A stretch of 64,000 nt of DNA, taken from assembly GCA_964519035.1 (NCBI GenBank), contig CAZFKZ010000003.1, positions 1 through 64,000 on the forward strand, in the 5' to 3' direction. The notes below the pieces were generated by a model. The model ran no database searches. It had not been told where the DNA came from and was given only the letters and a program-made list of their open reading frames with translations. Made by a program: the position numbers and the translations under genes. The stretch is from CAJJBL01 sp964519035. Lineage in GTDB: Bacteria; Pseudomonadota; Alphaproteobacteria; Puniceispirillales; Marisalimonadaceae. Positions 1 to 8,491 of this stretch are shown in pieces (the first letter of the stretch is position 1; each line of letters starts with the position of its first letter).

Positions 1-46
1 CGCCAGCGTTCATTCTGAGCCAGGATCAAACTCTTAGGTTTGATGG
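1..46 (-). rRNA. rrs: 16S ribosomal RNA, 5' end only
   Basis: Read on the minus strand, this stretch contains the universal 16S start AGAGTTTGATCCTGGCTCAG followed by AATGAACGCTGGCG. Only about the first 46 nt of the gene lie in the window; the rest continues beyond position 1. The exact mature 5' end is estimated from alignment to the usual position about 8-10 nt before AGAGTTTG. The gene is transcribed away from the M23 peptidase gene. Confidence 0.95.
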
Positions 47-298
47 GTAAGAATTTCATAAGAAATTCCACCGAAAAGGTAATCTTACCTTCACACTCAA
101 GTTACTGACTAACAAATTAATTAAAATTTATTATTCTTTATTATTATGGTAAATTGCGTGATCCAATAGACGACCATGTATTTTTATGTATAAAACAAAA
201 CATACCGCCGCCTTTGAATCTCTTCTATATATTAACAATTTCAAACAGATACTTTATAAAAGTTATAAAGAAGCTTAAATAAATTCAAGCTGAAAGGC
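47..298 (-). other. rRNA operon leader
   Basis: This roughly 250-nt stretch without a gene lies between the rRNA promoter and the 16S 5' end. In the minus-strand transcript it contains several hairpin candidates. One at 272-291 (arms AGCTTGAA/TTTAAGCT, one G-U pair) sits directly at the expected transcript start. Another is at 252-270 (CTTTATA/TATAAAG). Two lie just before 16S, at 76-91 (AAGGTAA/TTACCTT) and 51-68 (GAATTTC/GAAATTC). GGTAAGA at 46-52 can also pair with TCTTACC at 83-89, which is an alternative fold. These may serve rRNA maturation, but that role is inferred. Confidence 0.6.
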
Positions 299-327
299 GT
301 TATACTCAGCCTATATGTTAATGTCAA
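299..327 (-). promoter_or_regulatory. rRNA operon promoter (sigma70 type)
   Basis: On the minus strand there is a perfect -35 TTGACA (322-327), a 17-nt spacer and -10 TATAAC (299-304). Upstream of the -35 lie long A and T tracts (about 346-372) that could act as an UP element. The promoter points at the 16S gene, with transcription expected to start near 292. Confidence 0.85.
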
Positions 328-411
328 ACTTAAAAGTGATATTTTAATGAAAAAAAAAGTTTTTTTTTTATAAGCTCTAAATATCCTTAAGATTTAGAAA
401 AAAAAGTTAAC

Positions 412-440
412 TTGACAATAACTTAATTAGAGACGAATAT
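412..440 (+). promoter_or_regulatory. Possible promoter of the M23 peptidase gene
   Basis: TTGACA at 412-417 is followed 17 nt later by GAATAT (435-440), a weak -10 match (3 of 6). If used, transcription would start only a few bases before the ATG at 451, giving an almost leaderless mRNA. No Shine-Dalgarno sequence is visible before that ATG. Confidence 0.4.
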
Positions 441-450
441 TCCTTCCATC

Positions 451-1845
451 ATGAAAAAAGTGCTTAAAATTAATCGTTTATATTGTTTTCTTCCTCTATT
501 ACTTTTAGTAATATTTAGCCCAATTGATATTTCAACGATGAAATTAAAAGTTGCTTTTTCTTCTCCTGTTAACTTTGTGAATAAGATAAAACCTGTTCAA
601 AGGCCTGCCAATCTCCTTAACTACGAAGAATCAGTAAATACTATTTTAAATTTGGTAAAACAAAAAGGTGGAAAACCTGTAGGAGATTTAAAAAAAACAC
701 ATTTAAAGAAAAATGAAACACTTAGTAAAATGCTTTATAGATTAGATTTTAATAATAATGATATTATTAAAATAATTTCATCTATCCAAAATTTACGTAA
801 TTCATCACAATTCCTTAGTGCCTTACCTATTGGTATGAAAATAAATTATGCTTATCCATCAAAACTTACTGGAGGCGCTCTTAAATTAAGTTTTAGCAAA
901 ACAAATGATATTTTTGTTTGGCAAGATAACTTTAATACTTATCACTCTCAAATTTTTTTACGACCCACTAAACTTGAAGAAACTTTTATTAAAGGAACTA
1001 TTAACTCTAGTCTATATAAATCAGCCGTCAAATTAGGTATGCCGGAAAATACCTTATTTGAGATGGTTAGATTATTAGGATTTTCAGTCGACTTTCAAAG
1101 AGAAATTCGAAAAGGAGATAGCTTTGAAGTAATGTTTACAAAACAAGTTGATCTAATAGAAAACAGAGTTATAGACACAAAACCAATTAATTTTGTAAGT
1201 ATAATTTTGTCTGGGCATGAATTAAATTTTTTTGAATATAAAGATAAATACGGTTTTTCAGGATATTACGATGAAAACGGGAAATCATCTAAAAGAACTA
1301 TAATGAAAACTCCAATAAATGGGGCACGGTTATCCAGCAAATATGGGAGTCGAAGGCACCCGGTGTTGGGTTATACCAAAATGCATAGAGGCGTTGACTT
1401 TGCCGCCCCTAGAGGTACTCCTGTTTTTGCAGCTGGCGATGGTATAGTTGAAAAAGCAGGTTGGAATGGATCATATGGAAGATATATAAGAATTCGACAC
1501 ACAGGAACATATAAAACTGCTTATGCACATTTGTCTGGTATTAATAAAAAAGTTAAAACTGGAAAAAGAGTTTCACAAGGTAAAATTATTGGATATGTTG
1601 GAAGCTCTGGAAGATCAACTGGTGCTCATTTACATTATGAAGTCCTTTTAAATAATCAACAAATTAACCCTATGAGGGTAAAGTTACCATCTGGTAAAAA
1701 TATTCCTAAAAAAGACCTTAATAGATATAAGTCTTACGTTAAAAATATTATGCAAAAAAAGATCGCTTTTAAAAACAAAATTAATGTTAATGCATATATA
1801 AAAAATGTAATGAATGATACAATAAATAGGAAACAGATTAATTAA
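451..1845 (+). CDS. M23-family murein endopeptidase (MepM-like)
   Basis: This is a predicted peptidoglycan DD-endopeptidase of the LytM/M23 family, acting in the periplasm. A hydrophobic segment at residues 9-26 would serve as signal or membrane anchor. Residues about 80-140 resemble the LysM/OapA-like region found before M23 domains. The catalytic domain spans about 285-400, with zinc ligands H312 and D316 (HRGVD) and the HLH motif at 393-395; H360 is the further conserved histidine. All metal ligands are present, so it should be active rather than an EnvC-type activator. It stands alone, divergent from the rRNA operon and convergent with clpB. A lysine-rich tail of about 50 residues follows the domain. 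The exact cleavage specificity cannot be read from sequence. Confidence 0.88.
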   Translation: MKKVLKINRLYCFLPLLLLVIFSPIDISTMKLKVAFSSPVNFVNKIKPVQRPANLLNYEESVNTILNLVKQKGGKPVGDLKKTHLKKNETLSKMLYRLDFNNNDIIKIISSIQNLRNSSQFLSALPIGMKINYAYPSKLTGGALKLSFSKTNDIFVWQDNFNTYHSQIFLRPTKLEETFIKGTINSSLYKSAVKLGMPENTLFEMVRLLGFSVDFQREIRKGDSFEVMFTKQVDLIENRVIDTKPINFVSIILSGHELNFFEYKDKYGFSGYYDENGKSSKRTIMKTPINGARLSSKYGSRRHPVLGYTKMHRGVDFAAPRGTPVFAAGDGIVEKAGWNGSYGRYIRIRHTGTYKTAYAHLSGINKKVKTGKRVSQGKIIGYVGSSGRSTGAHLHYEVLLNNQQINPMRVKLPSGKNIPKKDLNRYKSYVKNIMQKKIAFKNKINVNAYIKNVMNDTINRKQIN

Positions 1846-1857
1846 TTAATTAGGTAG

Positions 1858-4404
1858 TTAATTTAAATTAAATAACAATAATTCACCATTAACAGTTATT
1901 TTGATATGACTACCTTCTTTGATTGTTTCATTAAGTATCTTTTTGCTAATTTCATCTTCAACTAAGTTTCTTATTTCTCTTTTTATTGGCCTGGCACCGT
2001 ATTCAGGACTATATCCTTTTAGCGCTATCATGTTATTAACTTCATCATCCCACTCAATAAATATTTCCATTGACTCCAAACGTTTTTTTAAGCGTTTTAA
2101 TTCTATATTAACAATTTTGCTTACATGAGACTTACCAAGCCTTGAAAAAAACAATATCTCATCTAATCTATTAATAAACTCCAGGCTAAGTTTTGATTTA
2201 ACTGATTTCATTATATTGAATCTAACTAATTTTGATTTTTCATTTTTAAGGTTAAGGTCTAAATTAGATTCAAAAAAATCTGCACCAATATTGCTAGTCA
2301 TAACAATAATTACATTAGTAAAGTCAACAGTTTTACCATGATTATCTGTTAAACGCCCATCATCCATAACTTGAAGCAATATATTTAACACATCAGGGTG
2401 TGCCTTTTCTATTTCATCAAATAAAATAACTTTATAAGGTCTTCTTCTAATTATTTCTGTTAATGATCCCGCATCTTCATAGCCTATATAACCTGGAGGA
2501 GCACCTATTAACTTTGATACTGAATGTTTTTCCATATATTCAGACATATCAACCCTTACTAGAGAATCTTCATCATCAAATAAAAATTGTGACAATGTTT
2601 TTGCAGTTTCTGTTTTCCCAACTCCAGTTGGACCAAGAAAAAGGAATGATCCAATAGGACGACTTGGGTCGCTTAAACCTACTCTAGAACGAATAATAGT
2701 TTTGGCTATAGCATCTATAGCATTATCTTGACCTATTACTTTATTCCTTAACTCCTGATCGATTTTCAATAATTTAGCTTTCTCAAACTCCATCATTTTT
2801 TCAACTGGTATTCCTGTCCACTTAGAAACCACTGATGCTATATCTGTATCTAAGACTATTGTATTGTTTGAATTAACTGAGCTTCTTGATTCTAGATTTG
2901 GGATTATTTGGTAAGAAAGTTCTCCAGCACGATCCCAATCCCCATTTCTTTTGGTATTCTCTAATTCGTTTCTTGCATTTTCTAATTCTATTTTTTTTTG
3001 TTGTTCTTGTTCTATTAAATCTTTATTAAATTTCCATTTTTCAGTTTGTTTTAAAGATTTATTCTCTAAATTTATTAATTCTTTTTCGAGTTTGATGACT
3101 TTATCTATTGAAGATTTATCTTTTTCCTTTGAGAGAACTTCTATTTCAATTTTTAATAATATAATTCTTCTATCTATTTCATCAAGAGCTTCAGGTTTAG
3201 AATCAATTTCCATTCTTTTTTTGCTTGCTGCTTCATCTATTAAATCAATGGCTTTATCCGGTAGATATCTATCATTGATATATCTAGAAGAGAGATGAAC
3301 AGAAGCTAATAGAGCTTTATCTGCGATAGACACACCATGGTATAATTCATATTTTTCTTTTAAACCTCTCATCATAGCAACTGTTGTTTCAATATTAGGT
3401 TCATTTACAAAAACTGTTTGAAACCTTCTTGCTAGAGCTTTATCTTTCTCAATATATTTTCTATACTCTTCAAATGTCGTTGCCCCTACACAATGAAGCT
3501 CCCCTCTTGCAAGTGCTGGCTTAAATATATTTGACGCATCCAATGATCCATCAGAACCTCCTGCTCCAACAAGTGAATGCAACTCGTCTATAAAAAGAAT
3601 TATTTGATCTCTTTTATTGTTTATTTCATTTAATAATGCTTTAAGCCTTTCTTCAAAATCTCCCCTATATTTTGCACCGGCTAATAGACTCGCAATATCC
3701 AACGAAAAAATTTCTTTATTTTTTAACTTTTCTGGAACATCTTGATTTATAATCCTAATTGCGAGACCTTCAGCAATTGCGGTCTTCCCAACTCCTGGTT
3801 CACCTATCAAGACTGGATTGTTTTTTGTTCTTCTTGAAAGAACTTGTATTACCCTTCTTATCTCTTCATCTCTTCCAATAACTGGATCAAGAAGGCCAGA
3901 AGAAGCTCTCATTGTTAAATTAATAGAAAATCTATTCAGAGTATCAAAACCTGATTCAGAAGCATTGTTCAAAGCTCTCTTTCCTTGTCTAAAATTTGAA
4001 ATTTCATTTTCTAATTTTTCAAACGTTATTCCCTCTTTAAACAAAATATCTTTTGTTTTCATATCTTTATGAGTTAAAGATAAAAGTAATATTTCTTGAG
4101 TTATTACCTCGTCTTTATTCTTTATCATTAAATTTTCTGCAATTCTAACTAATGTTATAATAGTTTCATCAACTTGATTTACATTTTGGATTTTTTGTAA
4201 CTTGAAAAGACAATCATAAACATTTGTTTTTAAAACTTCTATGTTTACTGATGTTCTCTTTAAAATATCGTTGATGTATTTCTCAGGACTGTCTATTAAT
4301 ATATATAAAATATGAAAAGCCGATAAATATTGGTTTTTTTTTAAAGCCAAATCATTAGCTAAACTAAAAATATGCTTTGTTCTGTCAGAGAAAATTTTAT
4401 CCAT
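1858..4404 (-). CDS. clpB: ATP-dependent chaperone ClpB
   Basis: Hsp100 disaggregase that, with DnaK, pulls proteins out of aggregates in the cytoplasm. The 848 residues carry a Clp N-terminal domain (1-140), a first AAA+ module with Walker A GEPGVGKT (201-208) and a second with GPTGVGKT (591-598). The coiled-coil M domain (about 405-505, ending in a segment related to E. coli ClpB EQARRVGDLARMSELQYG) separates ClpB from ClpA and ClpC. I see no ClpP-binding IGL/F loop in its usual context. The N-terminal domain is the least conserved part. It is last in the minus-strand series after DUF4167, with a 12-bp inverted repeat in its upstream region. ATG start. Confidence 0.95.
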   Translation of the reverse strand: MDKIFSDRTKHIFSLANDLALKKNQYLSAFHILYILIDSPEKYINDILKRTSVNIEVLKTNVYDCLFKLQKIQNVNQVDETIITLVRIAENLMIKNKDEVITQEILLLSLTHKDMKTKDILFKEGITFEKLENEISNFRQGKRALNNASESGFDTLNRFSINLTMRASSGLLDPVIGRDEEIRRVIQVLSRRTKNNPVLIGEPGVGKTAIAEGLAIRIINQDVPEKLKNKEIFSLDIASLLAGAKYRGDFEERLKALLNEINNKRDQIILFIDELHSLVGAGGSDGSLDASNIFKPALARGELHCVGATTFEEYRKYIEKDKALARRFQTVFVNEPNIETTVAMMRGLKEKYELYHGVSIADKALLASVHLSSRYINDRYLPDKAIDLIDEAASKKRMEIDSKPEALDEIDRRIILLKIEIEVLSKEKDKSSIDKVIKLEKELINLENKSLKQTEKWKFNKDLIEQEQQKKIELENARNELENTKRNGDWDRAGELSYQIIPNLESRSSVNSNNTIVLDTDIASVVSKWTGIPVEKMMEFEKAKLLKIDQELRNKVIGQDNAIDAIAKTIIRSRVGLSDPSRPIGSFLFLGPTGVGKTETAKTLSQFLFDDEDSLVRVDMSEYMEKHSVSKLIGAPPGYIGYEDAGSLTEIIRRRPYKVILFDEIEKAHPDVLNILLQVMDDGRLTDNHGKTVDFTNVIIVMTSNIGADFFESNLDLNLKNEKSKLVRFNIMKSVKSKLSLEFINRLDEILFFSRLGKSHVSKIVNIELKRLKKRLESMEIFIEWDDEVNNMIALKGYSPEYGARPIKREIRNLVEDEISKKILNETIKEGSHIKITVNGELLLFNLN

Positions 4405-4445
4405 CTTTACTTAATTAAATACCTAAAATTGATTAAATTTTTTTG

Positions 4446-4479
4446 AATTTACAATATCATTAGTTTTATATTGTAAATT
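4446..4479. repeat. 12-bp perfect inverted repeat upstream of clpB
   Basis: AATTTACAATAT (4446-4457) and ATATTGTAAATT (4468-4479) are exact reverse complements with a 10-nt loop. It lies between the DUF4167 stop and the clpB start on the minus strand. No T-run follows on that strand, so a classic intrinsic terminator is doubtful. A loose promoter (TTGAAA, then AATATA 17 nt on) overlaps its right arm, so an operator or stress-regulated site is possible. Confidence 0.55.
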
Positions 4480-4537
4480 GGCAGATAATTTTCAATAGAT
4501 TAATCTTTAATATTACATAAATCTTAAACAGATATAT

Positions 4538-5041
4538 TTATTTTATATCTAGTTGGGGCTCATTTTCTACTTTAGTCGTTTTAATCTCATTCGTCTTATC
4601 TTCAATATTATTTTCAGTATTTAAAAGTTCTTTTTCTTTAGCTTGAAAAGCTCTTTTACGTCTTGGGGGTTTGTTAAAAGTGTCGTCTTGACTTGGAATG
4701 GGTTGAGCATCATAATTCAACTTGTTGTCGTTAGCTTCTTTTTCTGCGGCAATTTTATTTTCCCGAGCCTCATGATTAAGTTCAATCTCTTTATTTAGAC
4801 GATAATAATGATCTGCAAATTGAAGGAAAGATTCTGCTAATATTCTGTCATCAGAGCCAGTGGCATCTGATGCTAAACTTGAATATTTATCATATAACTG
4901 TGACGCTGTTCCTCTTTGACGCGTATCTGGTCCGGAGCTATCAATAACTGTGTTTTTATTGATATTTGCATTATTACCTCCATAACTTCGGCGATTTGAT
5001 CCACGACTTTGACGACGACGTCCATTATTTTGCTGTCTCAT
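4538..5041 (-). CDS. DUF4167 protein, possible RNA-binding
   Basis: A 167-residue member of the DUF4167 family, which is widespread in Alphaproteobacteria and usually sits beside prmC/prfA, as here. The N-terminus is strongly basic and rich in R, G, N and Q (residues 1-30). Then comes the conserved core with the pattern SSGPDTRQRGT, followed by YDKY, and AESFLQFADHYYR (about residues 35-82), and a charged, low-complexity tail with KPPRRKR. The basic start suggests nucleic-acid binding, but this is inference. It is about 170 nt downstream of prmC, so it may have its own promoter. ATG start. Confidence 0.85.
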   Translation of the reverse strand: MRQQNNGRRRQSRGSNRRSYGGNNANINKNTVIDSSGPDTRQRGTASQLYDKYSSLASDATGSDDRILAESFLQFADHYYRLNKEIELNHEARENKIAAEKEANDNKLNYDAQPIPSQDDTFNKPPRRKRAFQAKEKELLNTENNIEDKTNEIKTTKVENEPQLDIK

Positions 5042-5214
5042 GATATTCCTAATTATGATTATTTTTTATATAAGATAATGTCTTTATATAATACGTTAGT
5101 TAATTGAGAGCCTTAATTACAATACTGGCCTGAAAAATTTAAATTTATATTAAATTTATTAACTAATATAATATTTATATAAACTTTTTTTGGTTAAGCC
5201 AAGAAAAAAAACAA

Positions 5215-6108
5215 TTATTTCAATCCATATACCAAAACCCTAATTATCCCAGATAAGTCTTTATTAGAATCTTTAAAAATTAATTCACATTTGTTGGCAA
5301 TTTTATTAATTAAGTTTTGTTGATTATGCCCTATCTCTAAAAATATTTTTCCTTCAGGTTTTAGTATGTCTATTATATTAGGAAGTATGGATTTATATGA
5401 ATCCATTCCATCTTTGCCTCCATCTAAAGCTAATCTGGGTTCAAATTTTTTTACTTCTATCTGCAAATTATTAATGTCGTTTGAGGGAATGTATGGGGGA
5501 TTTGAAATAATTATATCAAATTTTTTATTTTCTATATTTTGCAATAACTCTTTAGTCCACTCTTTTTTAAACCAATTTAAATTTATAAATTTTGATCTGT
5601 GAAACAAATTATAATCAACTGCATTTATTTTGGCTATTTCTAAAGAGTCAAGAGAGGCGTCTATTAGGATACCTTTTGAGTTTTTATATTCATTTAAAAT
5701 TGACAAACCCAAACACCCTGATCCAGAACCCAGATCTAAAATTCTTAGATTGCCTAATTTATCTTTAAAATGCTTTAAGATTGATTCAATAATAACCTCA
5801 GAGTCTGGCCTAGGATCTAAAGTTTCCTCATTAAGGGTAAAGTTCATTTTCCAAAACTGTTTTTTATTTATTATTCTAGAAACTGGTTTACCTTTTTTTC
5901 TTTCGTCAATAAGAGTTTTGAATTTATTTATTTCCTTTTGAGTTATTTTAATTTGTTCATGAGGATACACTGACCTATTCAATCCCATTGCATGCCCTAA
6001 TAATATCCTGCAATCTAGATTAGGAGCCTTATTATTACTTTTCTGTAAAATTATCAGAGCTGGCTTAATTATTGTATTAGCTTCTATAAAATTATTTAGC
6101 TTATTCAT
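5215..6108 (-). CDS. prmC: Release factor glutamine methyltransferase
   Basis: PrmC (HemK) methylates the glutamine of the GGQ motif in release factors RF1 and RF2, using S-adenosylmethionine. The 297 residues show the N-terminal helical substrate domain, the SAM-binding motif LDLGSGSGCLGL (about 125-136) and the diagnostic NPPYIP motif that holds the target glutamine. Its start overlaps the end of prfA by 8 nt, so the enzyme and its RF1 substrate are translationally coupled. ATG start, length normal for the family. Confidence 0.96.
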   Translation of the reverse strand: MNKLNNFIEANTIIKPALIILQKSNNKAPNLDCRILLGHAMGLNRSVYPHEQIKITQKEINKFKTLIDERKKGKPVSRIINKKQFWKMNFTLNEETLDPRPDSEVIIESILKHFKDKLGNLRILDLGSGSGCLGLSILNEYKNSKGILIDASLDSLEIAKINAVDYNLFHRSKFINLNWFKKEWTKELLQNIENKKFDIIISNPPYIPSNDINNLQIEVKKFEPRLALDGGKDGMDSYKSILPNIIDILKPEGKIFLEIGHNQQNLINKIANKCELIFKDSNKDLSGIIRVLVYGLK

Positions 6109-7177
6109 TAGAGCCTAATTTAAGCATTCTATCTTCCACGATCAATCCATCTATCATTTCATCCAAAGCTTCACCTTGCAATACTTTATCTAATTTATGC
6201 AGTGTTAAGTTAATTCTATGGTCAGTAACTCTTCCTTGAGGAAAGTTATATGTTCTTATTCTTTCCGATCTATCTCCAGAACCTACCTGATCTTTTCTTG
6301 TAGTTGAGCGCTCATCTTGTTGTTTTTGACGTTCTGATTCATACAACCGAGCTTGAAGAATCTTCATAGCCTTCGCTCTGTTCTTATGTTGAGATTTCTC
6401 ATCTTGTTGACTTACAACTATTCCTGAAGGCATATGTGTAATTCTTACTGCTGAGTCTGTAGTGTTTACAGACTGACCTCCAGGTCCGCTAGATCTAAAA
6501 ACATCAATTCTTAAATCTTTTTCTTCAATAGAAACTTCTAAATCTTCTGCTTCAGGAAGAACTGCCACAGTAGCAGCGGATGTATGAATCCTCCCACTAG
6601 TCTCTGTTGAAGGTACTCTTTGAACTCTATGAACACCAGATTCGAATTTTAATCTACCGAAAGCACCTTTCCCAATTATATTTGCTTGAGCCTCTTTATA
6701 ACCTCCAACATTAGTCTCAGATACTTCCATTACTTCAAATTTCCAATTATTTTTTAATGAAAATTTTTGATACATTGAAAAAAGATTGGAAGCAAACAAA
6801 CCCGCCTCATCTCCACCAGTTCCTGCCCTAACTTCAATAATAACATTTCTTTTATCGTCTTTATCTTTAGGTAGAAGAGCAAATTGAATATCTTTGTCTA
6901 TTTTAACAATTTTTTCTTTTAATATTTCACTTTCAAAATCAGCAATTTTTTTAATTTCATCATCTGAACTTTTATCATTTAAAATTTCTAAAAGATCTAC
7001 AAGTTCTTTAGTCATCAAGTTTTTATTTTTGGCAAGGTCAGTTATTAATTTTATATCAGATAGCTCTTTGGATAAATCTGCTAATTCATTTGACTTGATT
7101 TTGGATGAATCAGAAAGAAGAGTTTCAATAACTACTTCCCGTTCAAGAAACTTATTTATATTATTTTCTAAACTCAA
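6101..7177 (-). CDS. prfA: Peptide chain release factor 1
   Basis: RF1 ends translation at UAA and UAG. The catalytic GGQ (in SSGPGGQSVN) and the stop-codon-reading region HRVQRVPSTETSGR are present; the recognition tripeptide is PST, fitting the RF1 PxT pattern rather than RF2 SPF. I place the start at the TTG at 7177, giving 358 residues. AGGAG at 7184-7188 lies 6 nt before it, while the upstream in-frame TTG at 7183 touches that ribosome site directly. The gene follows hisS with the Shine-Dalgarno overlapping the hisS stop, and it overlaps prmC downstream. Confidence 0.95.
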   Translation of the reverse strand: MSLENNINKFLEREVVIETLLSDSSKIKSNELADLSKELSDIKLITDLAKNKNLMTKELVDLLEILNDKSSDDEIKKIADFESEILKEKIVKIDKDIQFALLPKDKDDKRNVIIEVRAGTGGDEAGLFASNLFSMYQKFSLKNNWKFEVMEVSETNVGGYKEAQANIIGKGAFGRLKFESGVHRVQRVPSTETSGRIHTSAATVAVLPEAEDLEVSIEEKDLRIDVFRSSGPGGQSVNTTDSAVRITHMPSGIVVSQQDEKSQHKNRAKAMKILQARLYESERQKQQDERSTTRKDQVGSGDRSERIRTYNFPQGRVTDHRINLTLHKLDKVLQGEALDEMIDGLIVEDRMLKLGSNE

Positions 7178-7186
7178 TACCAACTC

Positions 7187-8437
7187 CTATCTAATTTTGG
7201 TTTTATTAATTTTTTTTATAGCTTCATTTAGAGTAATATTTTCCTGATCTCCTGATTTTAAATTTTTTAGTTTTATCACATTTTTATTTACTTCATCTTC
7301 TCCTATAATTATCACAAATGAAGCATTTAGCTTATTCGCTCTTTTGAATTTCTTTGATACACTTCCTGTATAAAGAGTTTCTGTTTTAATACCTGAGCTT
7401 ATTAATTGTTGTATGATAGGTAAAAGGGACATGTTAAAATTATCAGACAACCCCATTAATACGACATCTGGATAATTATTATATTTATTATCTAGCATCA
7501 AAGCTAATCTTTCAATTCCAGCTGCCCACCCTACACCTGGAAGATCTAATCCTCCTAAAATTTTTGATAAACCATCGTAACGCCCCCCCGCTAATACAGT
7601 TCCCTGCGCACCTAAATCGTTAGTTATGAATTCGAATGCAGTATGGCAATAATAATCCAAGCCTCTTACTAAATTTTTATCAATTTCATAAGGTATATTG
7701 AGGTATTTAAGACCCTCACAAACTCTTTCAAACCTCTCTTTAGATTCTTCATTTAAATAATCCAATACGTTTGGAGCTTTAACTAATATTTTTTGGTCTA
7801 CCTCACTCTTTGAATCTAAAATTCTAAGAGGGTTTTCTAATAACCTTTTAAGGCTTTCGTCTGACAATTCAAATTTGTAGTCATTTAGGTAATCCACTAA
7901 AACTTTTTTATAATTTGTTCTACTATCATGATCTCCTAGAGAGTTTATTTTTAGACAAACATTACCTTTTATATTTAATTTTTTTAAAAACTCATAACCT
8001 ACAGAAATCACTTCTATATCTGCCATAGAACTACTTATACCTAATAGTTCAATGCCAAATTGATTAAATTGTCTTAGCCTACCCTTTTGGGGTCTTTCAT
8101 ACCTAAACATTGGTCCAAAATAGGAAAATCGTTGCGGAAGGTCTTGAGTTAAACCAGCATTTAAGAGTGCTCTAACAACACCTGATGTACCTTCAGGTCT
8201 TAGCATTAATAAGTCACCACTTCTATCTTCAAATGTATAGTTTTCTTTAGTTACAATATCACTGGTTTTTCCAAGTGGCTTTGTGAAAACTTCAGCAAAT
8301 TCAAAAATGGGCACATCTATTTGTGAATAACAATATTTACTTGAAGTATTTAACCCTTCATTAATAACAAGATTATGTTTACTTAAAGTCTCAGGCAATA
8401 AATCATGCACTCCCCTGACAGTTCTAAATTTGTCCAT
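7187..8437 (-). CDS. hisS: Histidyl-tRNA synthetase
   Basis: Class II aminoacyl-tRNA synthetase charging tRNA-His. Visible signatures are motif 2 (LRPEGTSGVVRALLNAG), the histidine-specific LDYYCHTAFEF and the motif 3 region GWAAGIERLALML, followed by a C-terminal anticodon-binding domain. At 416 residues it is normal in length. It is in the ispG-hisS-prfA-prmC run and its stop lies in the prfA ribosome-binding region, indicating coupled expression. ATG start. Confidence 0.96.
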   Translation of the reverse strand: MDKFRTVRGVHDLLPETLSKHNLVINEGLNTSSKYCYSQIDVPIFEFAEVFTKPLGKTSDIVTKENYTFEDRSGDLLMLRPEGTSGVVRALLNAGLTQDLPQRFSYFGPMFRYERPQKGRLRQFNQFGIELLGISSSMADIEVISVGYEFLKKLNIKGNVCLKINSLGDHDSRTNYKKVLVDYLNDYKFELSDESLKRLLENPLRILDSKSEVDQKILVKAPNVLDYLNEESKERFERVCEGLKYLNIPYEIDKNLVRGLDYYCHTAFEFITNDLGAQGTVLAGGRYDGLSKILGGLDLPGVGWAAGIERLALMLDNKYNNYPDVVLMGLSDNFNMSLLPIIQQLISSGIKTETLYTGSVSKKFKRANKLNASFVIIIGEDEVNKNVIKLKNLKSGDQENITLNEAIKKINKTKIR

Positions 8438-8491
8438 TATATGCCTTCTGTATTAGTTACATTCATAAAATTTTATAAGTGAATTTGAGTG

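Noticed and set aside
5184..5211. Hairpin with T and A tracts just after the prmC stop, a terminator candidate
   Set aside because: The core stem is only TTGG/CCAA and on the minus strand the T-run precedes rather than follows the stem, so an intrinsic terminator is not supported.
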